60,000 nt of DNA from Bolinopsis microptera (GCF_026151205.1 NC_087074.1:9955226-10015225), one strand, 5' to 3'; counted from the stretch's first letter, positions 21,456-33,288 are shown. A program made the numbers and translations. The notes: a model not told the origin generated them from the sequence alone.

Positions 21456-21846
21456 GACAGATGTCGTTTTTTTCTGGTACCCTGATTCGGACAGATGTCG
21501 CTTTCGGACAGATGTCGCTTTCGGACAAGAGTCGTGTTACCCTTTATTTGAACAGACATTATTTAGACGCTAGATGCCCTAGCGGCGTTCGTTCACGCAA
21601 TATCCGGTCAAGTAACGTCCGATATGGTATATATACTGTTGATTATTCTCAAGTTACCACCATGAGTGCTACATGGATACAGAATAAATAGTTCACAACG
21701 CATTTTGAACGCCAATCTACTCTTCAAGCAAGTCATTTTGGTAGATGAACCATTGCATGGTATAAGTGATAGAATCTACAGAGGGTAAGGTAGAAGGAGC
21801 GAATGTGCCGCTACTATACGTACGAAGCCAATGGACTTGAACTCAT

Positions 21847-22059
21847 TTGGGAGTTACTTTAACAACCAAAGTTTCTGGAGATGCAACGAAATGGATTCAA
21901 ATGAAGCCAGAATTCAAGAAAACACAATTATTTATTAAGAACTTTAAAAAGTTAAATCAGACAGGTTGGATAAAAATGATAACATTGCCCACAAACATGG
22001 TTCAGCTTGTTAAAGTTAAGGGATTGTTCATATTTCACGTAAACTTACATTTTATGTGA
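21847..22059 (+). CDS. Unrecognised open frame
   Basis: Frame of about 70 codons (opening in GVTLTTKVSGDATKW) followed by aataaaatt at about 22091, so it could be a last exon with a polyadenylation signal. It lacks a good ATG at its start, and no upstream exon could be paired with it. It points towards the 3' end of DNAJC8 on the other strand. Confidence 0.18.
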   Translation: MGVTLTTKVSGDATKWIQMKPEFKKTQLFIKNFKKLNQTGWIKMITLPTNMVQLVKVKGLFIFHVNLHFM

Positions 22060-22064
22060 GCGAT

Positions 22065-22461
22065 TTGTTGTTTATAACTTTATAAGCATCAATAAAATTA
22101 CTTTAATTGTTGGTGAGTCAATCACCAATGATTTGCACATTATTATCGTTCTTGGACAAGGTTAACAATCAAAAATTAAAAAGGGAGGCCTCCTTGAAAT
22201 TTTTACGCTGTTTATTCACCAGTACCGGGACTAAACTTTAAATATTACTTAAATTTTAAATATCAACAAATTATTCACTACTTTCACACGGTTATTTTAT
22301 AATTCAGACTCCCAAAGCTGTCTGTAAAATTGTGACTTTTACCACAAAGACACAGCTGCCAACCAGCGACATTCAATAACGAATCGATCTTAAATACAGC
22401 ATTAAAATTCCACTGTCCACTGAATGATAGTTATGATATTAAAAATAAATATGTTACATTT
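22065..22461. other. Convergent 3' flank of DNAJC8
   Basis: AT-rich, no further gene seen. Several attaaa/aataaa-like hexamers occur on both strands, but no single polyadenylation site for DNAJC8 can be singled out. Confidence 0.3.
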
Positions 22462-24677
22462 TTAGCGTTCCTCTAATCTTGGTTTGGGTGGTTTGAAGGT
22501 GCCTAACATATGCCTCTTCTTCTTCTTCTTCTCTCCCTTATTCTGGAAATCTTTCCACGTTGTCACTCTTTCTTCTCTTGATTCCTGAAGTTATCATAAG
22601 TTAGAAGACCAATTTTTCAACCAACATATCATTATAAAATACTTATAAATGAAGGATGCAATGGCATTTTGGGGGGCTCTTGTATACTCTTAAGTATACA
22701 AGAGTATATCCCTGGGGTCAAATCCCCCGAGCGATGAGAGATCCCACCTGCTGACCAACGATTAAAGATTCCAAATTAATTTCAACATATTTCCAACATT
22801 TTTATCGAGATTTCGTGTCGATAAAGATAATAAAAAGCTTTTCGCGGCTGTGTAAGTTCCTAGTGACATATCGTTCCAGAAGGAGAAGGAAGTGTGCTTA
22901 CCTCCCATTTCTTTTTATCGTCTTCAAGTTTCTTCAACCTCTTGGCTGACTCCTCGGCAGCATCGCTCTCCCGTTTTCTGAAAGAAGATGATTGAATAAA
23001 TGTCCCTACGTAGTACGTGGTGAACTATAAACTATAAACTCCTCAACTAAACAAACTTTTTACGTTTTCGAAGGTTTTGAAGCAGAAAATACTCCTTACT
23101 TTTCTTGTTGTTCCTTCTTGTCCTTGTCGCCGCGACGTATCTCGTAGTCCGCTAGTTGCTTACTTGCCATTACGTTTACCAGATGACCAAACTGAAGAGG
23201 AGAGTTTCAGTTTTCCATCGATATAATAGCCTTAACCTTATTTAATTACAAAAAATATAGTTCTCCAAAATATATGTCGCCAAGAACTGAATCACCGCTG
23301 AAATGTTTACATGATAAATTCATAAATAGAGGCAATAACATATCATTGGTAGATTTAAACTTTAACCGCACTGACCTTAGAAGGGTCTTCAACAGGTGGA
23401 GGTAGGCTCTTACACTTAGCTTCCTTTCTCTTGTCCTCCATCTGAAGTAGATCGCTCGATGAAAACACTGGATGAACACACAAACAAACACACGGACATC
23501 ACACTGACAAAAAACCATCAAATCAGGGGTAAAATCAGCTACTTCATGTTTACTAGCAATTCAAATATTTTCATGCGATAGACTCCAGTAAAGGGCAAGA
23601 AAAAAAGAAAGAAACAGGTAAAAACAAACTGAGTCCTAGATACCACTAAAACTATAATATAATCTAAGGAAACGTTCCAGGAAACGTCCCGGGAGTCCGT
23701 AGTTTTGTCTTACCTGACTGGTAGATCAGTCCCCTTCTTCTATACCTAGGAGCGGGCGGTTAGAGGCTTAACGGCCCCCGCTATCTTATAAAAACAGCGT
23801 ATCTCTATGAAAATTCATTCAGATTTATTCAAACATAATATATACAGTTAAAAGGGTTAAAAACAATGTATTTTGAGAGTAACATTTAAATTCACCATTT
23901 TGAGGACTCTGTTTTCTGCATCAGTTAAGATTAGTTTGAATTTGTCTGATGTTTCTTTTTCCTGAAGAAGCTTGTTTGCTCTACTGACGACCTGAACAAA
24001 AAATGATTAAACTAATTTCTCCGCAAAAAGGAATATTCTAAATCGCCACTACTAATCTACTATACAGATCCAACAATATAGCCAGGAAATTCTAAGGTTA
24101 AGCCCTGCTTTTAAATTAAAAACTGGTTTCTCTAATTTTAGAAAACTCTTGTTCAAAGAACAGGCTGGAGACGAACCTCGAAAGCGCCAGTGGCTTGATC
24201 TCTGTTATTAGGGTTCTTATCTGGATGCAGGAGTATTGATAATCTCCGGTACTGCTTCTTCAACTCGTCTTCTGTTGCGTCTGGGTCTACTTGTAATACC
24301 TGATTGATAACTGGGGCTTGAAATTGGAATGATTTTTCTAAATACAGTCTCCTAGAAGCGGGACCCAAAAGAAACCAAGTCACATTTGTGAACATGGAAA
24401 TACAGGGAAGTTCTGTACGTTTTACAAAGTACAGCAATTATCCTGGATAGACAAGAGATAAAGTTCACTCGGTGTTACAGAAGAAGAATTTAAATGAATA
24501 TCAGCAGTTACTCACATAGAAAGGGTTAAGGTTGAGGTATTTGGCTCCAGGTTTGTGAAGCCGCTCTATCTGCTGATCTGATGTCATATTACTGTCCTTC
24601 TTCTCAATAGCCTTCACTTGGCTCAGGAAGGTGTTCCATTCCTCGGAGGGTTTGGGCGCCTCAGCCGTCGTCGTCAT
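22462..24677 (-). CDS. DNAJC8: DNAJC8 orthologue (spliceosome-associated J-domain protein)
   Basis: Seven coding exons on the minus strand, in coding order: 24677-24516, 24299-24177, 23991-23896, 23441-23376, 23191-23100, 22977-22902, 22584-22462. Phases agree and give 245 residues, close to the about 253 of the vertebrate protein. The N-terminal EEWNTFLSQVKAIEKKDS and NLNPFY precede the J domain (about 52-105) with QYRRLSILLHPDKN; the HPD triad at 79-81 is intact. Then come a charged coiled-coil-like region rich in K/E/R, ESREERVTTWKDFQN, and a basic tail with KKKKKR, a likely nuclear signal. DNAJC8 (SPF31) is nuclear, works with HSP70 and associates with spliceosomes. An AG acceptor-like site (24690-24689) lies 11 bases before the ATG. 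Confidence 0.93.
22678..22707. repeat. Perfect short palindrome in a DNAJC8 intron
   Basis: tcttgtatac and gtatacaaga are exact inverses around tcttaa, then agtata follows. It can form a stable hairpin in the intron between the last two coding exons. Confidence 0.75.
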
Positions 24678-24690
24678 AACGTTGAGAGCT

Positions 24691-26121
24691 ATAGAAGCAA
24701 GTTTAGCGTAATTTTCATTTAGAATTAAAATATTCTATTGATTTTGTATATTGCTTTCGAGAGATTATTAGTACGACCGACCAGTCTCAAATTTTATAAA
24801 TGATGGGTAATTGTTCCCTAACAGGGCGGATCAGATACGATGTTGAAAAGCCAAACAAGGTATTAATGGGACTTATTATTGATGTAAAGAACAAAGCAGT
24901 CAAACGATAGATTTTATGAAACTTTTATTTAATCAACCATACGCACTTGAACACAACCACCCACTTACCACCCTCGAACGTGAGAGGAAAAATCAAAAAG
25001 ATGTTCGGAAAAAATTCTGCAACTTGTCGTGTGGGTGATTGTGTGCAATGTTAAAATCTCTAATGCCAGATAGCAATAAACTGCGGTGTAATTCCAGACA
25101 ATATTTCGTTACACGCCGCAACATTCCAACCAATGATGAACACGACCTCAGTTCAGTTCACTCATTCCGTGATAGTAAATAATATGGTAACAATATGGTA
25201 GTCACACACTTCCAGAAAAGTGCCTCCACAAGAAAGTTCTAGCACAGCTGAATTAGAATAGCCTGCTTTCATTCGTTCCCTCAACATTTAAGAGATTGCT
25301 TTAACGTGTTTGTGACGACGTTTACAAATACAAAGGGTACAAGGTTATTTCGTTTTAATATATGTCAATAAATAAAACGAAACGATTATATCGGAGATTG
25401 CTTTGGGTACCATCATGAAGATCGCGGAAGATATTTGTAGATTAAAATATGGTTTAAAGGAAATGTCCGGTAAGGTTTCCGGAATTCCGGTAACCAAAGC
25501 AAATCTCGATCCTAGAAATCACAGCACATAGGGTGAGCATGCAGGCAAAATGTTATAAATGTCTCTGGACTTCACCTAAAACAACGTCCTAACAAGTTAA
25601 TTGATCTACAAAATATTACTGAGCTTCCCGAGATAGCTTTTATATTAATTAAAAGGATTGTATTTAATATATTAACGAATATTATAACAATAATACATAT
25701 ATATAATAGGTCCCACGCTTAGAAAAAAGGTTTTCAAGGTTGTAAAGAAACCTTGTAACTGTAAAATATGGTACAAAATAAATCGTATATATAACTAATC
25801 GACGCGCTCACATCCATAACCCAGTTAGTACTAGTTAATGAATTTGAAGGGGAGGTTGAAGTAAAATCTCCAAGTTTTAAGAAGTTTTAGCAAAATAAGT
25901 TATGAACTGTACATGGTAAGTCACTCTTGATCTTGGGGTAAGATCGCTCTAGGAGACATCTGAAAGAGTTGGGATGAGATAATATTAACTTCATTCAAAC
26001 AAGTGAATCATCTTCAGAAATTTTGAGATGATTCTGCCTTTCACCATATTATATCACCTTTCTTGGGACCCAAGATATCCGGGAAGGACTATTTATAAAG
26101 GAAAATAATTGAATAGATGAT
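24691..26121. other. Spacer between akirin and DNAJC8
   Basis: No coding exon recognised. It would hold the DNAJC8 promoter (minus strand) and the akirin 3' UTR. A 120-base inverted repeat lies at 25388-25507. It is mostly AT-rich with several aataaa hexamers. Confidence 0.35.
25388..25507. repeat. Short inverted repeat, possible small MITE
   Basis: gagattgctttgggtacc on the left and ggtaaccaaagcaaatctcg on the right are inverse with two differences, about 120 bases end to end, with a second small inverted pair (ttccggaattccgg) inside. It lies in the spacer upstream of DNAJC8. Could be a foldback MITE. Confidence 0.5.
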
Positions 26122-28862
26122 TCACTTACAGGACATGGAATGAGAGGATGATTTGTTGGTCCTAAGGTGGTCCTGGGTGTATTTGACAAAGGCTTCGTAC
26201 TGCTCTGAAATATATGTTCAAGTTAGTCTTCCAAATTAAATGTTACAAAGATACATTTTCATCATGTCAGATGTAGGACTAAGCATATTAGTAGTGAGGA
26301 ATTTAAAATATGCGACAGAACAGTTCATTCAAACCTGTGCACACAAAATTAAGACAATCCAGTCAAAAAGCGAGACTCCCTAAACGGGATGTTAAAAGTT
26401 AAATTCGTAGTTTAGGAAAAGTTTAGACCGGCCAATATACCAGAACCCAGATGATCCGGCAGTATAATTTGGTCTCGGATTAGCATTTTCGGGCTGTTGG
26501 ATTAGCTGTTTACAGTTGACATTACTAAATCCGAGACGGTACCGATCTGATTTAAATAACAGAAATCGCCCTAGGCAAGCGCGCGCTGCAGCGCACTGTA
26601 CTGCATGCGGCGCTCATAGATCGCTTCAACATCGTACTTTTCCTATTCAAAGCCTGCATGAAAGCACCATATTGTTAGTTTATTATCTGCGCGTCTCGAC
26701 GCGCGCAGGCTAATAACGGATATGACAGTCTCAAGAGACCCCACAAATAAAGAGAACCCAGCCTCATAATTAGCAGGGTTCTGTTATAGAGTGTGGTCTC
26801 ATTAGAGTGCACGTACACAGAACGATCACCTTGATCCACTAATCACACACACTCACGCGTTATATTTACATGTCAAACAAAATTCAACAATATGTGGCAG
26901 TGTTCAGTGTATATAATTAGAACATCTGCTATGACCTAAATTACAGAGTAATTCATATCAACTTAGAGCTAAAATCAGAGCTGTGCTAGCCGACATGGGC
27001 TCCTCCTTGTACAAGGCTTGATAGTGCTATACATCCGGGTGTTCACGAGGGAGACGAAGGTTGCACAAAGTTTTTGTCTCACAAATCACATAATTGAATA
27101 AAGATGTGGGATAGTGTTTCAACTCTCGTCTCAGTTATACTTTAACGTGCACAATCTTGACAACTCTATGTTTATTTTCACAACAAGCTTGTGTTTTACT
27201 CAGAGATCAGACGAGTTTTGCACAATAGTAATGAAAATACACACACACACACACACTACACACACACACACACTACACAGGTCACCCACTATTAGATAAT
27301 AGTACAGGAAATAGCGCAACACACATAATGTAGTGCACACACAATTTACACACATTTTACAGTGTGTAGATGTGTGAGTTAAAAGAAAGAGCTCACTCTA
27401 ACAATGTCGGGAGAAGACGTAAAGTGACGTCATGACACGTTTTGGTGACACGAACTAACAATTAATATAGCGGTATTTATTGGGTAGCTTTTATTGGGCG
27501 ACTTCCCCAACTCTGATCACTGGTACTGGGTTAAGATAATTTTAAGTGGCTTTGTTTTTTGTACAGCATCAATGTCCGGATTACAGTCGTTATTTTCTAA
27601 GATTTCAAATAATGTACACACATGCTAAGAGAACAGACGGTATATTGCCTGTCATTATATTGCGTCGTTGAAGTCACGTTCATAATAGTACTACATATAT
27701 ACCATTTAAACTCTTAAAGATGATGTCAATTGTCAATTGTGTCACACTTCATTGTGATGGTATCATTTATTACACAGAGGATATAAAGCTTAGTAATTAA
27801 GGTTGATACCTTATCGTGGCACAGTTAAATCAAGACTGAAGTCTGAAGACACCCATGAAACTTAGAAACTATCAACAACAGTACAGACGCGATAATTATC
27901 TACTGATTTGATACTGATTTATTGTGGGTCCTATTCAGCAGGGATGCCGCCTGGCTACGGACGGATGCCGCCTGGCTACGGAGTGTTGATGAGTATTAAG
28001 TAGTTTGGTGCGACATAATGACGAGTGACACTGCAGTCAGCTGTTAACATCATAATAATGGTACATGTTTGGACATGTGTTGAATTGTTAAGAGAGGTCG
28101 GTTCTACATTTCAGGGGTTACTCCAGGTATATGTTGTTAAAATAAGAGAAATGATACCATTAAAGCTTACGCCATCCAGTGTAGGAGTCACACCTGTACC
28201 TGCTGAGTGCTGGTGGCACCTTGTTTTAAACGTAACCTAATTGTGAACGAGAATTGAAAATTGATAAAAACCAACCGGATAACTTGTCTGACAATATTCT
28301 ATCATATTCGGATCTGATCTGGGATTCAAATTCCAGGAGGAGTCGAGCACATGTCTGTTGGAGTTGTCGTGTGGATATTGCTCCGTCGTCCCCAGATTTG
28401 CGACGCGTTCGCGCTAGCTCTGCCATTATACTATTTGATAGCTGCTCTGGGGAGATGAATTGTGATTATAAGATTATAAGTTTGTAATAACCACACTACC
28501 TTGATAGTGGAAACTGCGGGTCACGAACGTTACTATTTAATATCCTAAGGTAAAACGCAATCTTTGCAATCCAAAACAACACAACTATCAACAGTAGTAT
28601 GTAATAAATTATATGGTCGTGATTCAATTAGAAGAATGCAAACAAAACCAGTTTTTGAAGCACTTGTATTACCTGGTGTCATGTGAGATATAAGGGAAGG
28701 GAAGATAGAAGAAGAGGAACTACGAGCAGGAGGGGGAGAGCTGGAGGGTGAAGAGGGTGCCATCACTTCCTGGCTGGGCACAAATCTGCGCCTCTTTAAT
28801 GGCAATTCTGGTGCTTCAGTGATGCAATCATGCCTTCTCTTCAGTGTTGCACCACATGCCAT
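26122..28862 (-). CDS. Akirin
   Basis: Three coding exons on the minus strand: 28862-28673, 28446-28276, 26204-26122. Phases (1, 1) agree and give 147 residues. The start MACGATLKRR is the akirin hallmark, and a nuclear signal KRRR follows at 23-26. The middle is Ser/Pro-rich. The junction gives TPEQLSNSIMAEL, then RQLQQTCARLLLEFESQIRSEYDRILSDKLS joined to EQYEAFVKYTQDHLR, matching the conserved akirin C-terminal helix region. Vertebrate akirins are about 190-200 residues, so this one is shorter in the middle. Akirins are nuclear, lack DNA-binding motifs and bridge transcription factors to chromatin remodellers and the proteasome import machinery; in flies and mammals they act with NF-kB. The second intron is 2.07 kb. 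An AG acceptor-like site lies 5 bases before the ATG. Confidence 0.93.
26205..28275. other. Akirin intron 2, 2.07 kb
   Basis: No exon or gene recognised inside. It contains a short CA-rich stretch near 27240-27280 and a duplicated ggatgccgcctggctacgga near 27940-27980. The frame at 26516-26713 looks like chance. Confidence 0.5.
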
Positions 28863-29136
28863 GTTAACTATTGGGGAGTGTTAGATTAGATTTGGATAAA
28901 TAGCTCACAAATAATGCATTATTGAAACCCATCTATTATGTTAGTGGCTGATCAGTTGAACTGTCGAAAAAGGGATCAAAAGGTTATTGATTATTGAAGA
29001 TGGCCATTTAGGATCGATACTAACTGAGATTTTCTCCAGTATTGTTGAAAATTGCGGTTTACAAATTCTGAATTTAGGGATTCTAAAGGGAAATTAAGGC
29101 AAAAGGAGGAATTTCAAATAATGGGAAAGAATAATT

Positions 29137-30590
29137 ATTTAGGGGGGGCGGGGGGGGGGGGAGGGAGGGGGGTGGCCGGTGGGGGCGGGGTGTCTCAGGA
29201 GTGGTCAGTCTATTTCAAAAGTTGAGGTTTACCTTTTTTGAGTTCAAGTTTTTGAGTTCAAGTTCACCCTGATTTTTTTGTGAAACTTGGTTTCGAGATA
29301 GCAGTTGGACCCCAACCGCCAAACGGTGCCCGCGGGGCAGCCACGCCCATATTTGGTCCAAATTAGGCCCAATTTAGCCAAATACCCTCAACATGCCCAA
29401 AACCCAGATTTTAGGTGCTTTACTTGTAGCTAGTAGTCCCCTGAACTCGTATATGAATTTTCATCAAGATTGGACAAAAAATGACTGAGTTATGAGCCAA
29501 AAACCATATGCCCATATTTGGGTATATGCACCAAATTTGGTCGATTTTGGCCCATAAATTGGTCAAATATCAATATTTTTGAATGAAACCAACTTTATAT
29601 GGACGGTAAGCCTATACTACACATTCTGTATGATTATCAGCTCAATATCTACCTAACTGTGGATTCTGTGTTCAATTAATCGCAAAAAATGAACAAAATC
29701 GCCCATATCTCAGTTCGCGATATTTGCGAAACTGATTTCGTTGAAAAAAATTCTCAATAGGGTTTTGAACAATATTTTAACATGAAATTTTCAGAATCAA
29801 CGTAAATCGCATTTCGACCTTAAGTTTTAATATGGAATTTTGAGTTAGGCCTTTAAAAAAATTTGGCGGCCAAATTCTGAAAAATGCCCGGCAAATTTCA
29901 GAATTTGGCCACCAAATTTTTTTAAAGGCCTAACTCAAAATTCCATATTAAAACTTAAGGTCGAAATACGATTCTACATTGATTCTGAAAATTTCATGTT
30001 AAAATATTGAAACCCTATTGAGTTCTATTGTTTTGAACGAAATCAGTTTCGCAAATATCGCGAACTGAGACATGGGCGATTTTGTTCATTTTTTGCGATT
30101 AATTGAACACAGAATCCACAGTTAGGTAGATATTGAGCTGATAATCATACAGAATGTGTAGTATAGGCTTACCGTCCATATAAAGTTGGTTTCATTCAAA
30201 AATATTGATATTTGACCAATTTATGGGCCAAAATCGACCAAATTTGGTGCATATACCCAAATATGGGCATATGGTTTTTGGCTCATAACTCAGTCATTTT
30301 TTGTCCAATCTTGATGAAAATTCATATACGAGTTCAGGGGATCACTAGCTACAAGTAAAGCACCTAAAATCTGGGTTTTGGGCATGTTGAGGGTATTTGG
30401 CTAAATTGGGCCTAATTTGGACCAAATATGGGCGTGGCTGCCCCGCGGGCACCGTTTGGCGGTTGGGGTCCGGGCCCCCTTCAAAAGTTTGGTCACCGGT
30501 CCTAGTTTGTAGGTCAACTGCTATCTCGAAACCAAGTTTCACAAAAAAATCAGGGTGAATCCCCCCCCCCCCCCCCCCCCCCCCTTAAGT
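29137..30590. mobile_element. Giant foldback element: near-perfect 1.4-kb palindrome
   Basis: The arm from about 29264 (tcaccctgatttttttgtga) to about 29890 is repeated inverted from about 29898 to 30558 (ending in tcacaaaaaaatcagggtga), with only scattered mismatches and a short centre (about 10-14 bases). Outside the arms are a G-rich run (29141-29175) and a C run (30559-30584). There is a direct TTA on each side. An 80-100-base part just inside the left end (such as cccgcggggcagccacgccc) is mirrored on the right, with about 40 extra bases there. No ORF is long enough to be a gene. Foldback elements of this kind give hairpin RNAs when transcribed. Confidence 0.85.
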
Positions 30591-30741
30591 AATAAGATAT
30601 AATTTACACCTCTAATAATTTACACCCTCTATCTTCCCTAAAACTAGATCTGACGAGTTGAAACTCCAAGATATTTCTCCGCTTCAATACATTCAAGTTT
30701 AACACCACTAAGTACATAATCTTCAAGGGGATTTTCATTAA

Positions 30742-32823
30742 ATGGCATATAATGCATCACTAAATACATCTAAAACTAAGGCAAACCCTGATGGAGACCA
30801 TGTTCTCGAACAAACTTTCAAAGTATACCGAAGGATCCTCAAATCTGTAATTAACTCTGCAAAAAATACTTACTCTTGCAACCAAATCATAGAAAATAAG
30901 CACGACCGTAAGAAGACATGGCAGATCATTAATGAACTTAGAGGGAAGTGTAAAAAGACTATAAAACCCTCATTTATAATCGACAACAGAAAAATAACAG
31001 ATAGAAGGGTTATTGCAAACGAGTTCAACAAATACTTTAACTCAATTGCCTCCACTCTAAATGAATCAATAGCTGACCTGCCTATACAGGCTTCTGAATT
31101 TTCAACATTTGAAGACTACCTCCTGCCATTCAACAATAACTCTATATTCCTATCTGACTGTTCACATACTGAGCTCATGGAAATAATTTCCAAGTTGGAA
31201 AATGGCAAATCTAGTGATATTCCGATCCGTATAATCAAAAAGTCAGCTCATTTAATCTGCCCTGTTTTAGCCCAACATTTCAACAAACTCATGACGAGCG
31301 GGGTATTTCCTGATGTTTTGAAAGTTGGGAAAGTTACTCCCATATTTAAGAAAGGAAACCAAGAGGATGTAGGAAACTACAGACCTGTCTCTACACTGCC
31401 TATATTTGGTAAGATATTTGAAAAAGTGATATACAGCCGTATCTACAGTTTCGCTCTGTCACAAAATATCCTTGATGAAAACCAATTTGGCTTCCGCAAG
31501 TCCCATTCTACTAGCCATGCTGTTAACTACTCTGTTAGGATTATTGAAGATAGCATAAAAAAACGAAACCATGTTCTAGGAATATTTATAGATTTGAGTA
31601 AAGCATTTGATACAATCGACCATAGTACACTCCTAACAAAACTAGATAGGTATGGAATAAGAGGCAATGCAAACTGTCTTATTAAAAGCTACTTATCAAA
31701 TAGAACACAGTATACAGAAGTCCTTAATGAAAAATCCGAAAACCTTATCATTAAATATGGAGTTCCACAAGGCTCTGTTTTGGGACCGCTCCTTTTTCTT
31801 CTATACATAAATGATATTGCCAATTCCTCGGATTTAGGAACCTTCATACTATTTGCTGACGACACCAACATTTTTATTGATGGAAAAACTGTAGAAGAAG
31901 CTTATGAGAAAGGCAACAAATTGCTAAGCTGTATAAAAAAGTATATGATCCTTAACAAACTTCACATCAACATGTCAAAGTGCTGTTATATGCATTTTAA
32001 ACCAAAGGCTAGTAAACCAGTAGAATTGCCAGATTCGCTTCAACTCCATATTGATGGCTTTCCAATTAAAAAAACCAAAGCAACTAAGTTTCTTGGAGTT
32101 GTTATTGACGAACAGCTTTCCTGGGGGCCTCATATAACAGCACTTAAACGAAAGTTAAACTATGCCTCTGCCACCTTAAATAGAATTAGGGACTCTGTAC
32201 CAAAGGAACTCCATAAAGACCTCTACCACACACTATTTGAATCCCACCTCACATATTGTATCTCAGTTTGGGGTGATGCAGCACTCTTTAGGACAGCAAG
32301 TATCTGGCTGTCTCAGAAGCACTGTGTACGGGTCCTCTTTGGTGATAAAGAGGCATACCTAAACAAGTTCCTTACATGTGCAAGAACAAGAGAGTTTGAC
32401 AGCCAGGCACTTGACCATACATCCTTCCAACTAGAGCACTGTAAACCACTTTTCAAGCAACAAAACATCCTGGCTTTCAAAAATTTATATACATATCACA
32501 CATTTATGGAAGTTTTTAAAATACTAAAACTAAGGTGCCCAGCATCACTGCAACAGCATTATCAGTCATCTTCTAGAAAGGAAACCACTATCATTTCACA
32601 ACTCCCATCTAATGACTTTATATCAAGATCCACCAAAATTTGGAACACAATTGCACCTAAACTTAAGCTCTTTGACTACTCCTACAAGATTAGCCTTGCT
32701 AAAAGTCGCCTGAAAAAGGCACTTCTAAAGCTGCAACATGCTTATAATGATTCGGCATGGACCACAAGCGATTATGACATAATGCAGCTGTCATTTGAAA
32801 ACAATCCCCTTCATCAAATTTAA
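30742..32823 (+). CDS. LINE ORF2 fragment: reverse transcriptase, open, endonuclease missing
   Basis: 693 codons without a stop. Residues 1-140 are the linker that normally follows the endonuclease. The RT core spans about 160-440: KVGKVTPIFKKGN and NYRPVSTLPIFGKIFEK, then FIDLSKAFDTIDH (palm, Asp284 and Asp290 region), GVPQGSVLGPLLFLLY at about 340, and the catalytic FADDTN at 371-376. The remaining about 250 residues are the thumb and C-terminal region. The N-terminal apurinic endonuclease is absent, because the element starts just after the giant foldback repeat. Residue patterns suggest a Jockey/CR1-like non-LTR clade. An uninterrupted frame of this length points to recent insertion. The 3' end near 33150 lacks a clear poly(A). 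Confidence 0.85.
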   Translation: MAYNASLNTSKTKANPDGDHVLEQTFKVYRRILKSVINSAKNTYSCNQIIENKHDRKKTWQIINELRGKCKKTIKPSFIIDNRKITDRRVIANEFNKYFNSIASTLNESIADLPIQASEFSTFEDYLLPFNNNSIFLSDCSHTELMEIISKLENGKSSDIPIRIIKKSAHLICPVLAQHFNKLMTSGVFPDVLKVGKVTPIFKKGNQEDVGNYRPVSTLPIFGKIFEKVIYSRIYSFALSQNILDENQFGFRKSHSTSHAVNYSVRIIEDSIKKRNHVLGIFIDLSKAFDTIDHSTLLTKLDRYGIRGNANCLIKSYLSNRTQYTEVLNEKSENLIIKYGVPQGSVLGPLLFLLYINDIANSSDLGTFILFADDTNIFIDGKTVEEAYEKGNKLLSCIKKYMILNKLHINMSKCCYMHFKPKASKPVELPDSLQLHIDGFPIKKTKATKFLGVVIDEQLSWGPHITALKRKLNYASATLNRIRDSVPKELHKDLYHTLFESHLTYCISVWGDAALFRTASIWLSQKHCVRVLFGDKEAYLNKFLTCARTREFDSQALDHTSFQLEHCKPLFKQQNILAFKNLYTYHTFMEVFKILKLRCPASLQQHYQSSSRKETTIISQLPSNDFISRSTKIWNTIAPKLKLFDYSYKISLAKSRLKKALLKLQHAYNDSAWTTSDYDIMQLSFENNPLHQI

Positions 32824-33288
32824 TCCAGTGATCTCGGCCCACAGGCTCCTAGTCCTCCTATTAAACAATTTTGATTTTGGTAAATGTGTGCTGACTCCAC
32901 CACCTATGTATTTAACCTAATATTTAGTGTATTACAGGTAGAAATTGACTTAGGTAGGTATTTTTCTCTTAGGTAGATATTAAGAATTTGGATAATTTCT
33001 TAATTGTATGACTATTTCCATTACTGAGACGTTTTTAATATTTAATTTAGGAGGGTTTTTGGATTTTTTTTTAGGACTGGTTCACAGAGTGAACAGATTC
33101 CAGATTTATATATTTTTAAACTGATATTTAATAAATGATTAAAAGAACAAATTTTAAAGTTGCCATTAGATCCAAAAATACACCCATTATGCTCACTTAA
33201 AAACAACTCTAAATCAGTAGGCTGTCACTCTATTAATGCACCACACCGCTACCTCCACTGCACTAATAGTTATACAATAAATTCTACA

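Larger units (their letters stand above)
18054..21537. mobile_element. Composite inverted-repeat element carrying a FLYWCH reading frame
   Basis: The left edge (cgactcctgtccgaaagcg, then acatctgtccgaaa) is the inverse of the right edge at 21487-21537 (tcggacagatgtcgctttcgg, then acaagagtcg). The motif tcggacagatgtcgc occurs repeatedly at both ends. Between them lie a broken FLYWCH gene and three nested elements. Bases near the outer edges (gtgttacc and ctttatttg) occur on both sides, though not as a clean target duplication. No transposase of its own is seen, so it would be non-autonomous. FLYWCH fingers are frequent in Mutator-like (MULE) element proteins, so MULE is the leading guess. Confidence 0.55.

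Noticed and set aside
23717-23747. Possible extra DNAJC8 exon between acceptor-like ctcctag and donor gtaagac (minus strand)
   Set aside because: Would introduce a stop at its second codon, and the flanking exons already join in frame as the family requires.
24303-24437. Extension of the DNAJC8 J-domain exon into a 94-codon frame
   Set aside because: The extra residues are intron; the AG at 24301-24300 and the neighbouring exon ending NLNPFY give the family's expected junction.
30345-30542. 65-codon minus-strand frame near the palindrome
   Set aside because: Lies wholly in a foldback arm; no family and no codon signal.
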